Assembly: GCA_944389965.1 (NCBI GenBank)
Contig: CALXOI010000011.1
Location: forward strand, 1 to 33,074
DNA length: 33,074 nt
Origin: an uncultured Treponema sp.
GTDB lineage: Bacteria; Spirochaetota; Spirochaetia; Treponematales; Treponemataceae
Direction of reading: 5' to 3'
Shown here: positions 9,757 to 16,996 of the stretch, piece after piece
Layout: each line of letters begins with the position of its first letter
Position numbering within the stretch: the first letter of the stretch is position 1
Notes under the pieces: generated by a model
The model's input: the letters and a program-made list of their open reading frames with translations, nothing else
Database searches by the model: none
What the model was told of the DNA's origin: nothing
Made by a program: the position numbers and the translations under genes

Positions 9757-10371
9757 TTAATTTAAAAGCGTTACAATTCCGGCGGAAGACACTTCCAGTA
9801 GTTCCGTTGTCAGCGGAACTGCCGCACAGTCGTATGTCAATAGAATGTCGTTCCGCAGTTCCGTACTGTAATGTTGTAACTGTTGGTGGTCAAAGACGAT
9901 TGTTGTTGAATGTTCTGGCAATGCCATGTAATATGTGTCTCCCATCTTTTGGTGAATCTGGTTTTGAAACGGTTTGTAAAATGCCAACGATGCATTGTAT
10001 GCCGGAACAGGATGAGATACCGTCATGTAGTTAAATCCGTATGCTGAGTTATGCGGTATTATGCGTGCAGCCTGCATGATATTGTGCATATTTTCATCCA
10101 TTGCCAGCCTGACTGCCGCCCATGATACATTCCATTTTTGAATAATATAGCCTGTTAACGGTATGATAATTCCTTCGTAAAAATATGCAATACACATTTT
10201 GATTTTCTCTGTTATCATTGTTGCAAGAGTATCCTGAATCCGCAGGGCAGGTGTGAAATCTCTTTTTGTATCCACAGATTCTAACCAGGGTAAAATTGAT
10301 TTTTTAGCAGTCTCCCATGATGGTAGTATATCGAAATTTTTTTTATCAATATGTGTTTCTTGCAATACCAC
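9757..10371 (-). CDS. Hypothetical protein, 204 residues
   Basis: I do not recognise a family with confidence. The GTG start at 10371 is supported by AGGAG 7 bases upstream (10379-10383 on the minus strand). The protein has no signal peptide. It has a long helical first half and a second half in which MGDTYYMALPEHSTTIVFD followed by LRNDILLTYD faintly resembles the C-terminal region of DUF1444/DUF5688-type proteins (inference, low confidence). It is convergent with argS and divergent from rplU, so it is its own transcription unit. No strong promoter was found upstream. The opposite strand carries only a 95-codon shadow frame. Confidence 0.7.
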   Translation of the reverse strand: MVLQETHIDKKNFDILPSWETAKKSILPWLESVDTKRDFTPALRIQDTLATMITEKIKMCIAYFYEGIIIPLTGYIIQKWNVSWAAVRLAMDENMHNIMQAARIIPHNSAYGFNYMTVSHPVPAYNASLAFYKPFQNQIHQKMGDTYYMALPEHSTTIVFDHQQLQHYSTELRNDILLTYDCAAVPLTTELLEVSSAGIVTLLN

Positions 10372-10547
10372 ATTCTTTCTCCTGTTTTAAATGATATATT
10401 TGTATAACAATATTGATCCGGGCAGGATACAATCAAATTTCAGTTTGTGGGAAATTGGTGGCATTTTTACATAAAAAGTACATTTCCTAAAGTACCGTTC
10501 TGAAAAGAAACATCTTTGCAGGTGGTGTTTATAAGTAGATATAACAC

Positions 10548-10576
10548 TTGACTTGATTTCAATGTACCGATATAAT
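10548..10576 (+). promoter_or_regulatory. Promoter of the rplU-rsfS ribosomal operon
   Basis: TTGACT (10548-10553), a 17-base spacer and a perfect TATAAT (10571-10576). Transcription should start near 10583. This is the only strong promoter before the operon that runs to rsfS. Confidence 0.85.
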
Positions 10577-10601
10577 ATTTTCTACCTATAATGTAAGTTG
10601 T

Positions 10602-10626
10602 TCCGATATATCCCGTTAGTATCGGA
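10602..10626 (+). promoter_or_regulatory. Hairpin in the rplU 5' leader, possible r-protein control site
   Basis: TCCGATA (10602-10608) pairs with TATCGGA (10620-10626) around an 11-base loop, and a smaller GCCG/CGGC pairing follows before the ribosome binding site. Ribosomal-protein operons are often controlled by leader structures; no known L21 leader motif could be confirmed here. Confidence 0.35.
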
Positions 10627-10677
10627 GCGTGTATGGTGCCGGTGCTATCGGCGGAAATATAAGTATAGAGGTAAAAG

Positions 10678-10992
10678 ATGTACGCACTTGTTGAGTATAA
10701 GGGTAAACAGTATAAAGCTGAAAAAGACACCCTCATTCAAGTTGATAAAATTGATGCAGAAAAAGGTACTTCAATAGATATTGATACAGTTCTGCTGGTA
10801 AGTAATGATGGGACTGTGAGTGTTGGTGCCCCCTATGTAAAGGGAGCAAAAGTTCGTGTTGTTGTTGAAGATTCTATCCGGGATAAGAAAGTTATTGTAT
10901 ATAAATACAAGAGCAAGAAGGATTATCACCGGACAATAGGGCACCGGCAGCAATATACCGTGGTTCGGGTCCAGGAAATTGTTGTTGCGTAA
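10678..10992 (+). CDS. rplU: 50S ribosomal protein L21
   Basis: L21 (104 residues) is a large-subunit ribosomal protein that binds 23S rRNA. The start MYALVEYKGKQYKAEKD and the C-terminal KYKSKKDYHRTIGHRQQYT are the family's signatures, and the length is standard. AGAGGT lies 5 bases before the ATG. It is first in the operon rplU-prp-rpmA-obg-nadD-yqeK-LCP-rsfS; the stop is 3 bases before the prp ATG. Confidence 0.97.
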   Translation: MYALVEYKGKQYKAEKDTLIQVDKIDAEKGTSIDIDTVLLVSNDGTVSVGAPYVKGAKVRVVVEDSIRDKKVIVYKYKSKKDYHRTIGHRQQYTVVRVQEIVVA

Positions 10993-10995
10993 TTG

Positions 10996-11331
10996 ATGAC
11001 GCATATTTGTCTGGTGTGCGGCGCTGACGGACTTTTTCGGTCGTGCAGTGCAACAGGGCATTCCGGTTTCGCGGTAGCCGGTTCTGACATAGTTTGTGCG
11101 GCTGTATCTGTTTTGTTGCGGACAACTTTGCAGGTTCTGACAGAACATTTTGGTGCTGCGGTTAAAACCGATTTTTCTTCCCGTGGGAAACTCGCATTCT
11201 ATGTGGAAGATATATCCGGTAAGGAGTCTTGCCGGCTGATATATGCTGCAGAGTTTTTGCGGAACGGGTTCCGTTCTTTGCAGGAAGAGTATCCGGAGTA
11301 TATATCGTTGCGGGAAGAAATTGAAAATTAG
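10996..11331 (+). CDS. prp: Ribosomal-processing cysteine protease Prp
   Basis: Prp (YsxB family) is encoded between L21 and L27 in many bacteria; in Firmicutes it removes a short N-terminal extension from L27. Here 111 residues carry the signature [18 protein letters not shown] with the catalytic pair His22 and Cys34, at the positions known for S. aureus Prp. The ATG at 10996 is preferred to the TTG at 10993. No strong ribosome binding site is seen, so translation probably depends on coupling to rplU. The odd point is that L27 encoded just downstream has no extension to cleave, so the substrate here is uncertain. Confidence 0.85.
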   Translation: MTHICLVCGADGLFRSCSATGHSGFAVAGSDIVCAAVSVLLRTTLQVLTEHFGAAVKTDFSSRGKLAFYVEDISGKESCRLIYAAEFLRNGFRSLQEEYPEYISLREEIEN

Positions 11332-11345
11332 AGCGGAGGCATAGT

Positions 11346-11603
11346 ATGGGACGCAAAAAGGGTGGTAGCGGTGCAAAAAATGGCCGTGATTCAAATCCTA
11401 AATATTTGGGTGTAAAAGTGTTCGGTGGTGAATCAGTTACTGCCGGTTCAATTCTTGTCCGTCAACGCGGAACAAAAATCCATCCGGGACAGAATGTGCA
11501 GAAAGGTAAAGATGATACGCTTTTTGCTACAGCTGCCGGAACAGTTGTGTATCATGAGTGTAAAGGCCGTAAACTTGCCTCTGTTGCACCTGTAGAAGCA
11601 TAA
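11346..11603 (+). CDS. rpmA: 50S ribosomal protein L27
   Basis: L27 (85 residues) reaches the peptidyl-transferase centre with its N-terminal tail. The sequence begins [16 protein letters not shown] and contains [24 protein letters not shown], both diagnostic. It has the short E. coli-type N-terminus rather than the cleavable Firmicutes leader ending in FFA. GGAGG lies just upstream (about 11334-11338). A hairpin with T8 follows the stop before obg. Confidence 0.97.
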   Translation: MGRKKGGSGAKNGRDSNPKYLGVKVFGGESVTAGSILVRQRGTKIHPGQNVQKGKDDTLFATAAGTVVYHECKGRKLASVAPVEA

Positions 11604-11627
11604 CGAAGTGTTCGGTTGATAGTGAAT

Positions 11628-11665
11628 ATACCCGGAGCTGGTTTTCCTCTTCGGGTATTTTTTTT
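11628..11665 (+). terminator. Hairpin/T8 terminator or attenuator between rpmA and obg
   Basis: ATACCCGGAG (11628-11637) pairs with CTTCGGGTAT (11649-11658), with one G-U pair, and Ts run to 11665. No promoter is visible between it and the obg start at 11682, so it probably acts as a partial terminator that lowers expression of obg and later genes relative to L21/L27. Confidence 0.7.
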
Positions 11666-11681
11666 ATTACAGGGTAGCAGT

Positions 11682-12827
11682 GTGATTCAATTTGCAGATG
11701 AAGCTTTTATTGAAGTTCGATCAGGTAAAGGTGGAAACGGTTGTATTGCGTTCCGGCGAGAAAAATATGTACCGATGGGTGGCCCTGCCGGCGGCGATGG
11801 TGGTAAAGGGGGGAGTGTTGTTTTTTGTATAAAACGTAATCTCCGTACTTTATCCCATTTACGGTATAAACAGGTTTTCAAAGCTGGTAATGGTGCTGAT
11901 GGCGAAGGTGGAAACCGTTTCGGGCGGGATGGTGCCGATGTCGTGATTCCGGTTCCTCCGGGAACCACTTTATTTGATGCGGAAACAGGTCAGATGATAC
12001 GGGAATTCACAACAGAAAGTGAGGATAATAAATTTATCTTTTTGACAGGTGGAAATGGTGGTTGGGGTAATTCTCACTTTAAGACTTCTACTAACCAGGC
12101 GCCCCGGTATGCACATGAAGGTCAGCCGGGAGAAATCCGCCGGTTGCGGGTTGAGTTGAGTATCATGGCGGATGTAGGATTGGTGGGATTTCCGAATGCA
12201 GGAAAATCCTCTCTGTTGGATTTGTTTACAAATGCCCGCCCTAAAATTGCCCCTTATCCGTTTACTACAAAAATACCGAATCTTGGAGTGCTCCGGGCTG
12301 ATGCCGAACGGGATATTATCATTGCTGATATACCGGGAATTATAGAAGGTGCATCTGATGGAGCTGGATTGGGAATCCGTTTTCTAAAACACATCTCCAG
12401 AACAGCAGGATTGTTGTTTATGATTGACTGTTCGGATGACAGTTGTTTTACCGCATATGATACTTTATGTGCTGAGCTGGAAGCTTTTTCTGCCAAGCTT
12501 GCTGCAAAACCTCGGATTGTTTTATGTAATAAAATAGATACAGAAGGCGGCACAGACCGGGCAAAAAAGGTAGCAGAAGCAATCCATCAGAAACATCCGG
12601 GGGAAACGGTGTTACCACTGTCGATTTATGCCCGGACCGGGCTTGATGAGGTAAGACGGGCTGTTCTTGAACTGGTGGAACGGATAGAACGGGAGCAGAT
12701 TACCCGGTCTCCAGCGGATCTTCGGAAATCATATACCCAGTCTGCTGTATCAGATTTTCTAAAAACAAGATCAGTCTGTGGTGATGAGCCGGTTCAGTAT
12801 CCGGGGGATAGTGATAAGGATAAATAA
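11682..12827 (+). CDS. obg: GTPase Obg (CgtA)
   Basis: Obg is a GTPase for late 50S subunit assembly and stress control. The glycine-rich Obg fold fills roughly the first 155 residues (RSGKGGNGCIAFRREKYVP, GGPAGGDGGKGGSV). The G domain has G1 GFPNAGKSS (169-177), G3 DIPGIIEGA (216-224) and G4 NKID (283-286). A GTG start at 11682 with AGGG 7 bases upstream fits the family N-terminus; the longer frame from 11616 would begin inside the hairpin and is rejected. At 381 residues it has only a short charged tail after the G domain and lacks a large C-terminal OCT or TGS domain. Its stop overlaps the nadD ATG by one base. Confidence 0.95.
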   Translation: MIQFADEAFIEVRSGKGGNGCIAFRREKYVPMGGPAGGDGGKGGSVVFCIKRNLRTLSHLRYKQVFKAGNGADGEGGNRFGRDGADVVIPVPPGTTLFDAETGQMIREFTTESEDNKFIFLTGGNGGWGNSHFKTSTNQAPRYAHEGQPGEIRRLRVELSIMADVGLVGFPNAGKSSLLDLFTNARPKIAPYPFTTKIPNLGVLRADAERDIIIADIPGIIEGASDGAGLGIRFLKHISRTAGLLFMIDCSDDSCFTAYDTLCAELEAFSAKLAAKPRIVLCNKIDTEGGTDRAKKVAEAIHQKHPGETVLPLSIYARTGLDEVRRAVLELVERIEREQITRSPADLRKSYTQSAVSDFLKTRSVCGDEPVQYPGDSDKDK

Positions 12828-13429
12828 TGAAACTGGCAGTTCTAGGAGGAAGTTTTAATCCTGTTCATACCGGACATTTGATGCTTGCTGATGAAGTATT
12901 GCATCGGTTGGATTACGATAAGATTTTATTTATTCCGGTAAACCTACCTCCACATAAAGAATTAGCATTGGGGGCTACAGGAATGGATCGGTTGGAAATG
13001 CTCCGTCTTGCAGTAGAAGATAATCCATATTTCATAGTTGACAGTTGTGAAATCGATCGTGGCGGCATATCTTACTCATATGATACTGTACTTGATTTGG
13101 AACGCAGGTATCAATCGGTGTTGGATGGTAAAATCGGTTTGATTATAGGTGATGATCTTGTTGCCGGATTTTCTACCTGGAGAAATCCAGAACAGCTTGC
13201 AGCCCGTGCCGATATAATCGTAGCCCGACGGATGATGTCTCCGGAAGTTGTGTCTGAAGAATTCCCGTATCCACATCAGGAACTGAAGAATGTATTGTTC
13301 CCGGTTTCTTCTTCATATATCAGATCCGCTGTTGGGTCTGGAAATAAAAATGCATGGCGCTATCTTGTTCCTTGGTCCGTTTATCAGTATATTATAAAAC
13401 ATAACTTGTATGAACACAGAGCTGATTGA
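12827..13429 (+). CDS. nadD: Nicotinate-nucleotide adenylyltransferase
   Basis: NadD adenylates nicotinic acid mononucleotide in NAD synthesis (200 residues). The nucleotidyltransferase motif GGSFNPVHTGH is at residues 7-17 and the C-terminal ATP-contact motif SSSYIRSAVG near residue 163. The adenine-site segment DRLEMLRLAVEDNPYF is also typical. It is coupled to obg through TAATG and overlaps yqeK by 20 bases, which is the common obg/nadD/yqeK/rsfS layout. Confidence 0.95.
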   Translation: MKLAVLGGSFNPVHTGHLMLADEVLHRLDYDKILFIPVNLPPHKELALGATGMDRLEMLRLAVEDNPYFIVDSCEIDRGGISYSYDTVLDLERRYQSVLDGKIGLIIGDDLVAGFSTWRNPEQLAARADIIVARRMMSPEVVSEEFPYPHQELKNVLFPVSSSYIRSAVGSGNKNAWRYLVPWSVYQYIIKHNLYEHRAD

Positions 13430-13988
13430 ACGGGTGCGGAGGTATGCTTTGGGAATGGAGTCCAGAGCCCGTTTCCTGCACTCGCAACGAACTGCCGAAA
13501 CGGCAGAAAAATTTTGCAAAATATTTCATATTGAATCTGATAAAGGTTTTTTTGTTGGAATTGCCCATGATATGTGTAAGGAAATGTATCCACGGTTACA
13601 GCTTTCCTTAGCATCCCGGGATGGAATGCCGATTCTGGATATTGAAAAAGAAAAACCGTCATTACTACACGGACGGGCGGCAGCTTCTGTATTGAAACAT
13701 GATTTTAATGTTGCGGATGAAGATATATTGGAAGCAGTTCGTGTCCATACATTCGGTTCTCCAGGGATGTGTGATCTTGCAAAGATTCTGTATGTAGCGG
13801 ATAAAGTTGAGCCGGGCCGACAGCATGTTACAGAATCATATTTGAACCATCTGTTTTCTTTATCTTTGAATGAAATGGTATTATTCGTATTAAAAGAGAA
13901 TCTTGCATATCTGGAAGCAAAGCACAAAACTGTTGCACCGGTTTCCCGGCAATTGTTAGCTTCTTTGGAGGAACAGAGTGGCAGATAA
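13410..13988 (+). CDS. yqeK: HD-domain hydrolase YqeK
   Basis: YqeK is an HD-family phosphohydrolase shown in Firmicutes to split diadenosine tetraphosphate symmetrically. This 192-residue protein has His24 in RFLHSQRTAETA, the HD pair His53-Asp54 in GIAHDMCKEMYP, LLHGRAAAS, a histidine in VRVHTFGSPGM and LYVADKVEPGR, matching the family metal site. The ATG lies inside the end of nadD (20-base overlap), and the end overlaps the following LCP gene by 11 bases. Confidence 0.9.
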   Translation: MNTELIERVRRYALGMESRARFLHSQRTAETAEKFCKIFHIESDKGFFVGIAHDMCKEMYPRLQLSLASRDGMPILDIEKEKPSLLHGRAAASVLKHDFNVADEDILEAVRVHTFGSPGMCDLAKILYVADKVEPGRQHVTESYLNHLFSLSLNEMVLFVLKENLAYLEAKHKTVAPVSRQLLASLEEQSGR

Positions 13989-15186
13989 AAATGGAAAAAT
14001 TGAAAAAAGCATGATTTTTTTGATTTTAGTTTTTTGTATTGTTATCATAACTTCCATTATTGTCGTTTCCGCTTTACAGGTAAATCCGGTTGAGCAGATA
14101 ATTGAAAATAATGAGCCTGTTAAAATTCTGTTTGTACTGGAAGACGATGATACGGTGCTGTTTACAGATGTATTTGTGTATTATCCGGTCTTGTCCCGGG
14201 GAGCTTTGTTTAATATTCCCGGTAACACCGGGGCAATATATTCCAGTATTGGGAGGGTTGACCGGATTGATGCTGTTTTTAAGGAAAAAGGTGTTGATGC
14301 GTACCGCAATGAAATAGAAAAACTAACAGGACAAAGCATCCCGTTTTCAATTGTATGTAATGTGTCTGATTTCAGAATTTTGACAGATATGCTTGGCGGA
14401 TTGAAGATCTTTGTTCCTTATCCTGTTGATGTTGTGGATGAAAACGGACAGAGATGGCTGCTTCCATCCGGTGTCACCAATCTTGATGGAGATAAAATTT
14501 ATACTTATTTGTATTATACGGCAGAAGAAGAAAGTGCAGCAGAAATTCAAGACAGGTATCAAAATGTTATGATTGCATTTCTTTCCGCTTTAAATAGCAA
14601 TTCCCAAGTGATGTTTGACTCAGATAATTTCAAACAATATGCCCGGTTTCTTTCCGCAAATATTGAGACAAAGTATTTGCGTTCATTGCTTGCCAGTGTA
14701 GCTGCAGTTGATTCAGAACGACTCGCTTTGCGTACCGTAACCGGTTCCGCCCGGGTTGTTGACGGTCAGACGCTGTTGCTTCCATTGTATGACGGTGAGG
14801 TTATCAAAGATTTATTCAAGCAGACAATCAGTGCCCTAGCTTCTGCCTCGGAAACTATGTATGATAGAATTTATGTATTGGAAATACAAAATGGGACTAC
14901 TGTGCAAGGGCTTGCACGGAATACGGCTTTGTTTTTGCAAGGTTTTGGGTATGATGTATTGAGTACTATAAATGCTGATTCCAATGACTACGAAAAGACT
15001 GTTATTATCAATCATATCGGGGACGATGCAGTTGCAAAAGCGTTGGGAGACATTATCATGTGTACAAATATCATAACGGATCCGGTTTTACCGGAAAGTG
15101 CAGGTGTCGATACCGCTGCACGGGTTGATTTTACGATAATTTTAGGAAAAGATTTTGATGGGCGGTATGTCCGCAACAGGAATTAA
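13978..15186 (+). CDS. LytR-CpsA-Psr (LCP) family protein with LytR C-terminal domain, degenerate active site
   Basis: This is a 402-residue membrane-anchored envelope protein. One transmembrane segment (about 12-34) leads to an extracytoplasmic LCP-like domain and then a LytR_C domain near residues 300-370 (LEIQNGTTVQGLARNTALFLQ onward). LCP enzymes attach glycopolymers to peptidoglycan using arginines that bind the pyrophosphate of a lipid-linked donor. Here the usual SIPRD reads NIPGN and the usual YxRxR segment reads YTYLYYTA, while an RYQ remnant of the RQ motif is kept. Catalysis is therefore doubtful. The GTG at 13978 has GGAGG 6 bases upstream. Its place between yqeK and rsfS is typical of treponemes. 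Confidence 0.82.
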   Translation: MADKNGKIEKSMIFLILVFCIVIITSIIVVSALQVNPVEQIIENNEPVKILFVLEDDDTVLFTDVFVYYPVLSRGALFNIPGNTGAIYSSIGRVDRIDAVFKEKGVDAYRNEIEKLTGQSIPFSIVCNVSDFRILTDMLGGLKIFVPYPVDVVDENGQRWLLPSGVTNLDGDKIYTYLYYTAEEESAAEIQDRYQNVMIAFLSALNSNSQVMFDSDNFKQYARFLSANIETKYLRSLLASVAAVDSERLALRTVTGSARVVDGQTLLLPLYDGEVIKDLFKQTISALASASETMYDRIYVLEIQNGTTVQGLARNTALFLQGFGYDVLSTINADSNDYEKTVIINHIGDDAVAKALGDIIMCTNIITDPVLPESAGVDTAARVDFTIILGKDFDGRYVRNRN

Positions 15187-15573
15187 ATGGAAAGTGAAAC
15201 TTTCCGACAGGATATAAGGTTGAATCAAATGAAGACAGAAAAAGAAAAAGCACTGGAAATAGCCCGCCTGATAGAAGACGGAAAGGGTTCGGATGTAGTC
15301 GTTCTTGATGTTTCAAAATTGAACAGTTGGACTGATTATTTTGTTATTGCTACTGTCAATAGTTCTACTCATTGGAAGGGGTTATATAAACTGGTAAAAG
15401 ATTATATTAAAGATAATGACATGGAAATTCATATAACAAACCGGAAAACACCTGATGGAGATGACTGGAATTTGATAGACATAGGCACAGTTGTTGTACA
15501 CCTTATGACACAGGATGCACGCAGTTTTTATGATTTGGAAAAATTATGGTACAGAGGCGAAAAACTTTTATAA
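15187..15573 (+). CDS. rsfS: Ribosomal silencing factor RsfS (Iojap/YbeB)
   Basis: RsfS binds L14 and blocks subunit joining when nutrients are scarce. The core DVVVLDVSKLNSWTDYFVIATVNSSTH, then WNLIDIGTVVVHLMTQDARSFYDLEKLW, is diagnostic. The ATG at 15187 directly follows the LCP stop and has AGGA 5 bases upstream, giving 128 residues. A second in-frame ATG at 15229 with AAGG 9 bases upstream would give 114 residues, nearer the family's usual N-terminus; either is possible. It is the last gene of the operon, followed by a strong terminator. Confidence 0.93.
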   Translation: MESETFRQDIRLNQMKTEKEKALEIARLIEDGKGSDVVVLDVSKLNSWTDYFVIATVNSSTHWKGLYKLVKDYIKDNDMEIHITNRKTPDGDDWNLIDIGTVVVHLMTQDARSFYDLEKLWYRGEKLL

Positions 15574-15601
15574 CTTTTATTAAAAAAAATTATTAAAAAA
15601 G

Positions 15602-15641
15602 TACACCGGGCTTCAGAGATTCTGCTCGGTGTATTTTTTTT
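15602..15641. terminator. Bidirectional intrinsic terminator
   Basis: TACACCGGGC (15602-15611) pairs with GCTCGGTGTA (15624-15633), with T8 (15634-15641) on the plus strand and A-rich sequence (15583-15600) giving a U-tract on the minus strand. It can close both the rsfS operon and the minus-strand acidic-protein gene. Confidence 0.88.
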
Positions 15642-15656
15642 CAGGGTAAGAATACT

Positions 15657-15908
15657 TTATTCATCAAAATCATCGTAACCGGGATCTTCATCGTCTTCTT
15701 CATAATTATACAATGATTCATCATCATCATCAAAATTTTCTTCTAATTCATCATCAAAATCGTCATCAAGAAATTCATCTTCTTCAAAATCATCAAGAGA
15801 TTCGTCATCAAAATTATCATCTTCGTCATCATATTCATCATTATATGAATAGTCAAAACCGTAATCCGCCAGAAATGAATATTCAAGCCGTTCACTTTGA
15901 TCGAGCAT
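15657..15908 (-). CDS. Extremely acidic small protein, 83 residues
   Basis: I do not recognise a family. From the Met at 15908 the protein has 44 Asp/Glu among 83 residues and a single basic residue (Arg7), with Phe and Tyr scattered through the acidic run. It has no signal peptide. A real gene is supported by an excellent minus-strand promoter (15942-15970), AAGGA 8 bases before this ATG, and a bidirectional terminator just past the stop. An ATG at 15917 would add three residues but sits directly on the AAGG. Such composition suggests an intrinsically disordered polyanion, possibly a nucleic-acid mimic, an RNA-polymerase delta-like protein, or a cation or protein buffer; all of these are guesses. 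It is divergent from ispE. Confidence 0.75.
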   Translation of the reverse strand: MLDQSERLEYSFLADYGFDYSYNDEYDDEDDNFDDESLDDFEEDEFLDDDFDDELEENFDDDDESLYNYEEDDEDPGYDDFDE

Positions 15909-15941
15909 TTTCCACATCCTTTTGAAAATAAGCTTATTTGT

Positions 15942-15970
15942 ATTATTAGCAAGTTATTCATAAGTGTCAA
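15942..15970 (-). promoter_or_regulatory. Minus-strand promoter of the acidic protein gene
   Basis: Read on the minus strand: TTGACA (15970-15965), a 17-base spacer and AATAAT (15947-15942). This is 11 of 12 consensus matches. Transcription should start near 15935, leaving a leader of about 27 bases. Confidence 0.8.
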
Positions 15971-16029
15971 CTGGTATCAAAACAAAAAAAACATTTTAGG
16001 AAAAAGATATTTAAACTAAGGCAACCTAT

Positions 16030-16057
16030 TTGACAATTTTCAAATTAAATGTATAAT
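16030..16057 (+). promoter_or_regulatory. Consensus promoter of ispE with near-leaderless start
   Basis: TTGACA (16030-16035), a 16-base spacer and TATAAT (16052-16057), a perfect 12 of 12. The predicted start, about 16064, leaves only about 4 bases before the ispE ATG at 16068. Confidence 0.88.
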
Positions 16058-16067
16058 AGTAATAACT

Positions 16068-16949
16068 ATGTCATATGATATTCATGTTCTAGCTCCGGCA
16101 AAGGTTAATCTCGGTCTCCGGGTATTACCAGTTAGAGCCGATGGCTATCATGAAATCGAAAGTATTTTTCAAACGATTCCGTTGTATGATTCGGTTTCTG
16201 TTCAGACAACGGACGGAAGACTGGGAACTTGTACAGTTGAATGCATCGGTATGAATCTTCCGGAACAAAATACTGTGACGATAGCGTATGATGCATTTTG
16301 TAAGTTTACCGGTTTTGATGAACCGGTTCATGTGTGTGTGGAAAAAGGTATCCCATCCGGTGCCGGGCTTGGCGGAGGCTCTTCTGATGCTGCTGCTGTG
16401 ATTACGGCACTTGATGTTATTTTTTCTACACATTTGTCTGCTTCCGATAAAAAGCTGATAGCGGCATCTGTTGGAAGCGATGTATTTTTTTTCTTAAACA
16501 GTTATTCGGGAACGGTTTGTTCTGGATGTGCTGTTGTAACCGGTCGGGGGGAAGAAGTTGTGGCAATCCCGTCCCGCAAAGATTTATTTTTTGTGGTGAT
16601 CTGGCCGGAAATTCATAGTTCTACAAGGGAAGCGTATTCTCTTGTAGATGCCTGGTACGCTCCCCGGTGGGAATGGACAGGTCCTTTTGCCACTGAATTG
16701 GAAACTGTTTATAATAAACCAGTGTGTGCTTGGAGGTTTGTAAACAGTTTCACCGCGCCGCTCTCCGTACGGTTTCCCCGTATTGGGCAGGCGTTACAGG
16801 ATTTGCGTCGGACTGGTGCTGGTTCTGTGTTAATGACCGGTTCTGGGTCCGCTGTCTTCGGTGTTTTTGATACTTCTGCGTGTGCGGATGACGCCTTTCT
16901 GAAGCTTCGTGAAAAATGGAAGTACTGTTTTAATTGTACTTTCTCCTGA
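16068..16949 (+). CDS. ispE: 4-diphosphocytidyl-2-C-methyl-D-erythritol kinase
   Basis: IspE is the GHMP kinase that phosphorylates CDP-methylerythritol in the non-mevalonate isoprenoid pathway (293 residues). Signatures are APAKVNLGLRVLPVRADGYHEIES at the N-terminus, the ATP-binding glycine loop GIPSGAGLGGGSSDAAAV (94-111), GSDVFFF with Asp138 near the substrate and the C-terminal MTGSGSAVFGVF. The ATG lies 10 bases after a perfect -10 box, with no Shine-Dalgarno sequence, so the mRNA is probably leaderless. spoVG follows closely. Confidence 0.96.
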   Translation: MSYDIHVLAPAKVNLGLRVLPVRADGYHEIESIFQTIPLYDSVSVQTTDGRLGTCTVECIGMNLPEQNTVTIAYDAFCKFTGFDEPVHVCVEKGIPSGAGLGGGSSDAAAVITALDVIFSTHLSASDKKLIAASVGSDVFFFLNSYSGTVCSGCAVVTGRGEEVVAIPSRKDLFFVVIWPEIHSSTREAYSLVDAWYAPRWEWTGPFATELETVYNKPVCAWRFVNSFTAPLSVRFPRIGQALQDLRRTGAGSVLMTGSGSAVFGVFDTSACADDAFLKLREKWKYCFNCTFS

Positions 16950-16996
16950 TTTTTTTGTGTGTAAAGCAGGTGTTTCTCGAGTCAAGGAGGATGGCT

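Larger units (their letters stand above)
10372..10677. other. Divergent intergenic region with rplU promoter and leader
   Basis: This 306-base gap separates the minus-strand gene from rplU. It holds the rplU promoter (10548-10576) and a leader of about 95 bases with a 7-bp hairpin. Minus-strand reading frames here lack ribosome binding sites and were not called. Confidence 0.6.

Noticed and set aside
10771..11394. Long minus-strand frame (207 codons) opposite rplU-prp-rpmA
   Set aside because: It is antisense to three clear genes with diagnostic motifs and has no start signals.
11616..11681. Longer obg start (TTG at 11616)
   Set aside because: It would begin just before a terminator hairpin and add residues absent from the Obg family; the GTG at 11682 has AGGG at good spacing.
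15720..15840. TCATCA microsatellite-like repeat
   Set aside because: The triplets are irregular and explained by Asp/Glu codons on the minus strand; no uniform tandem unit that would suggest phase variation.
15713..15925. Plus-strand His-rich frame opposite the acidic protein
   Set aside because: It is the complement of GAT/GAA codon runs, has no ribosome binding site, and the minus strand has the promoter and terminator.
16934..16996. Longer spoVG frame with a hydrophobic N-terminus
   Set aside because: The added residues overlap the end of ispE, and AAGGAGG points to the GTG at 16997.
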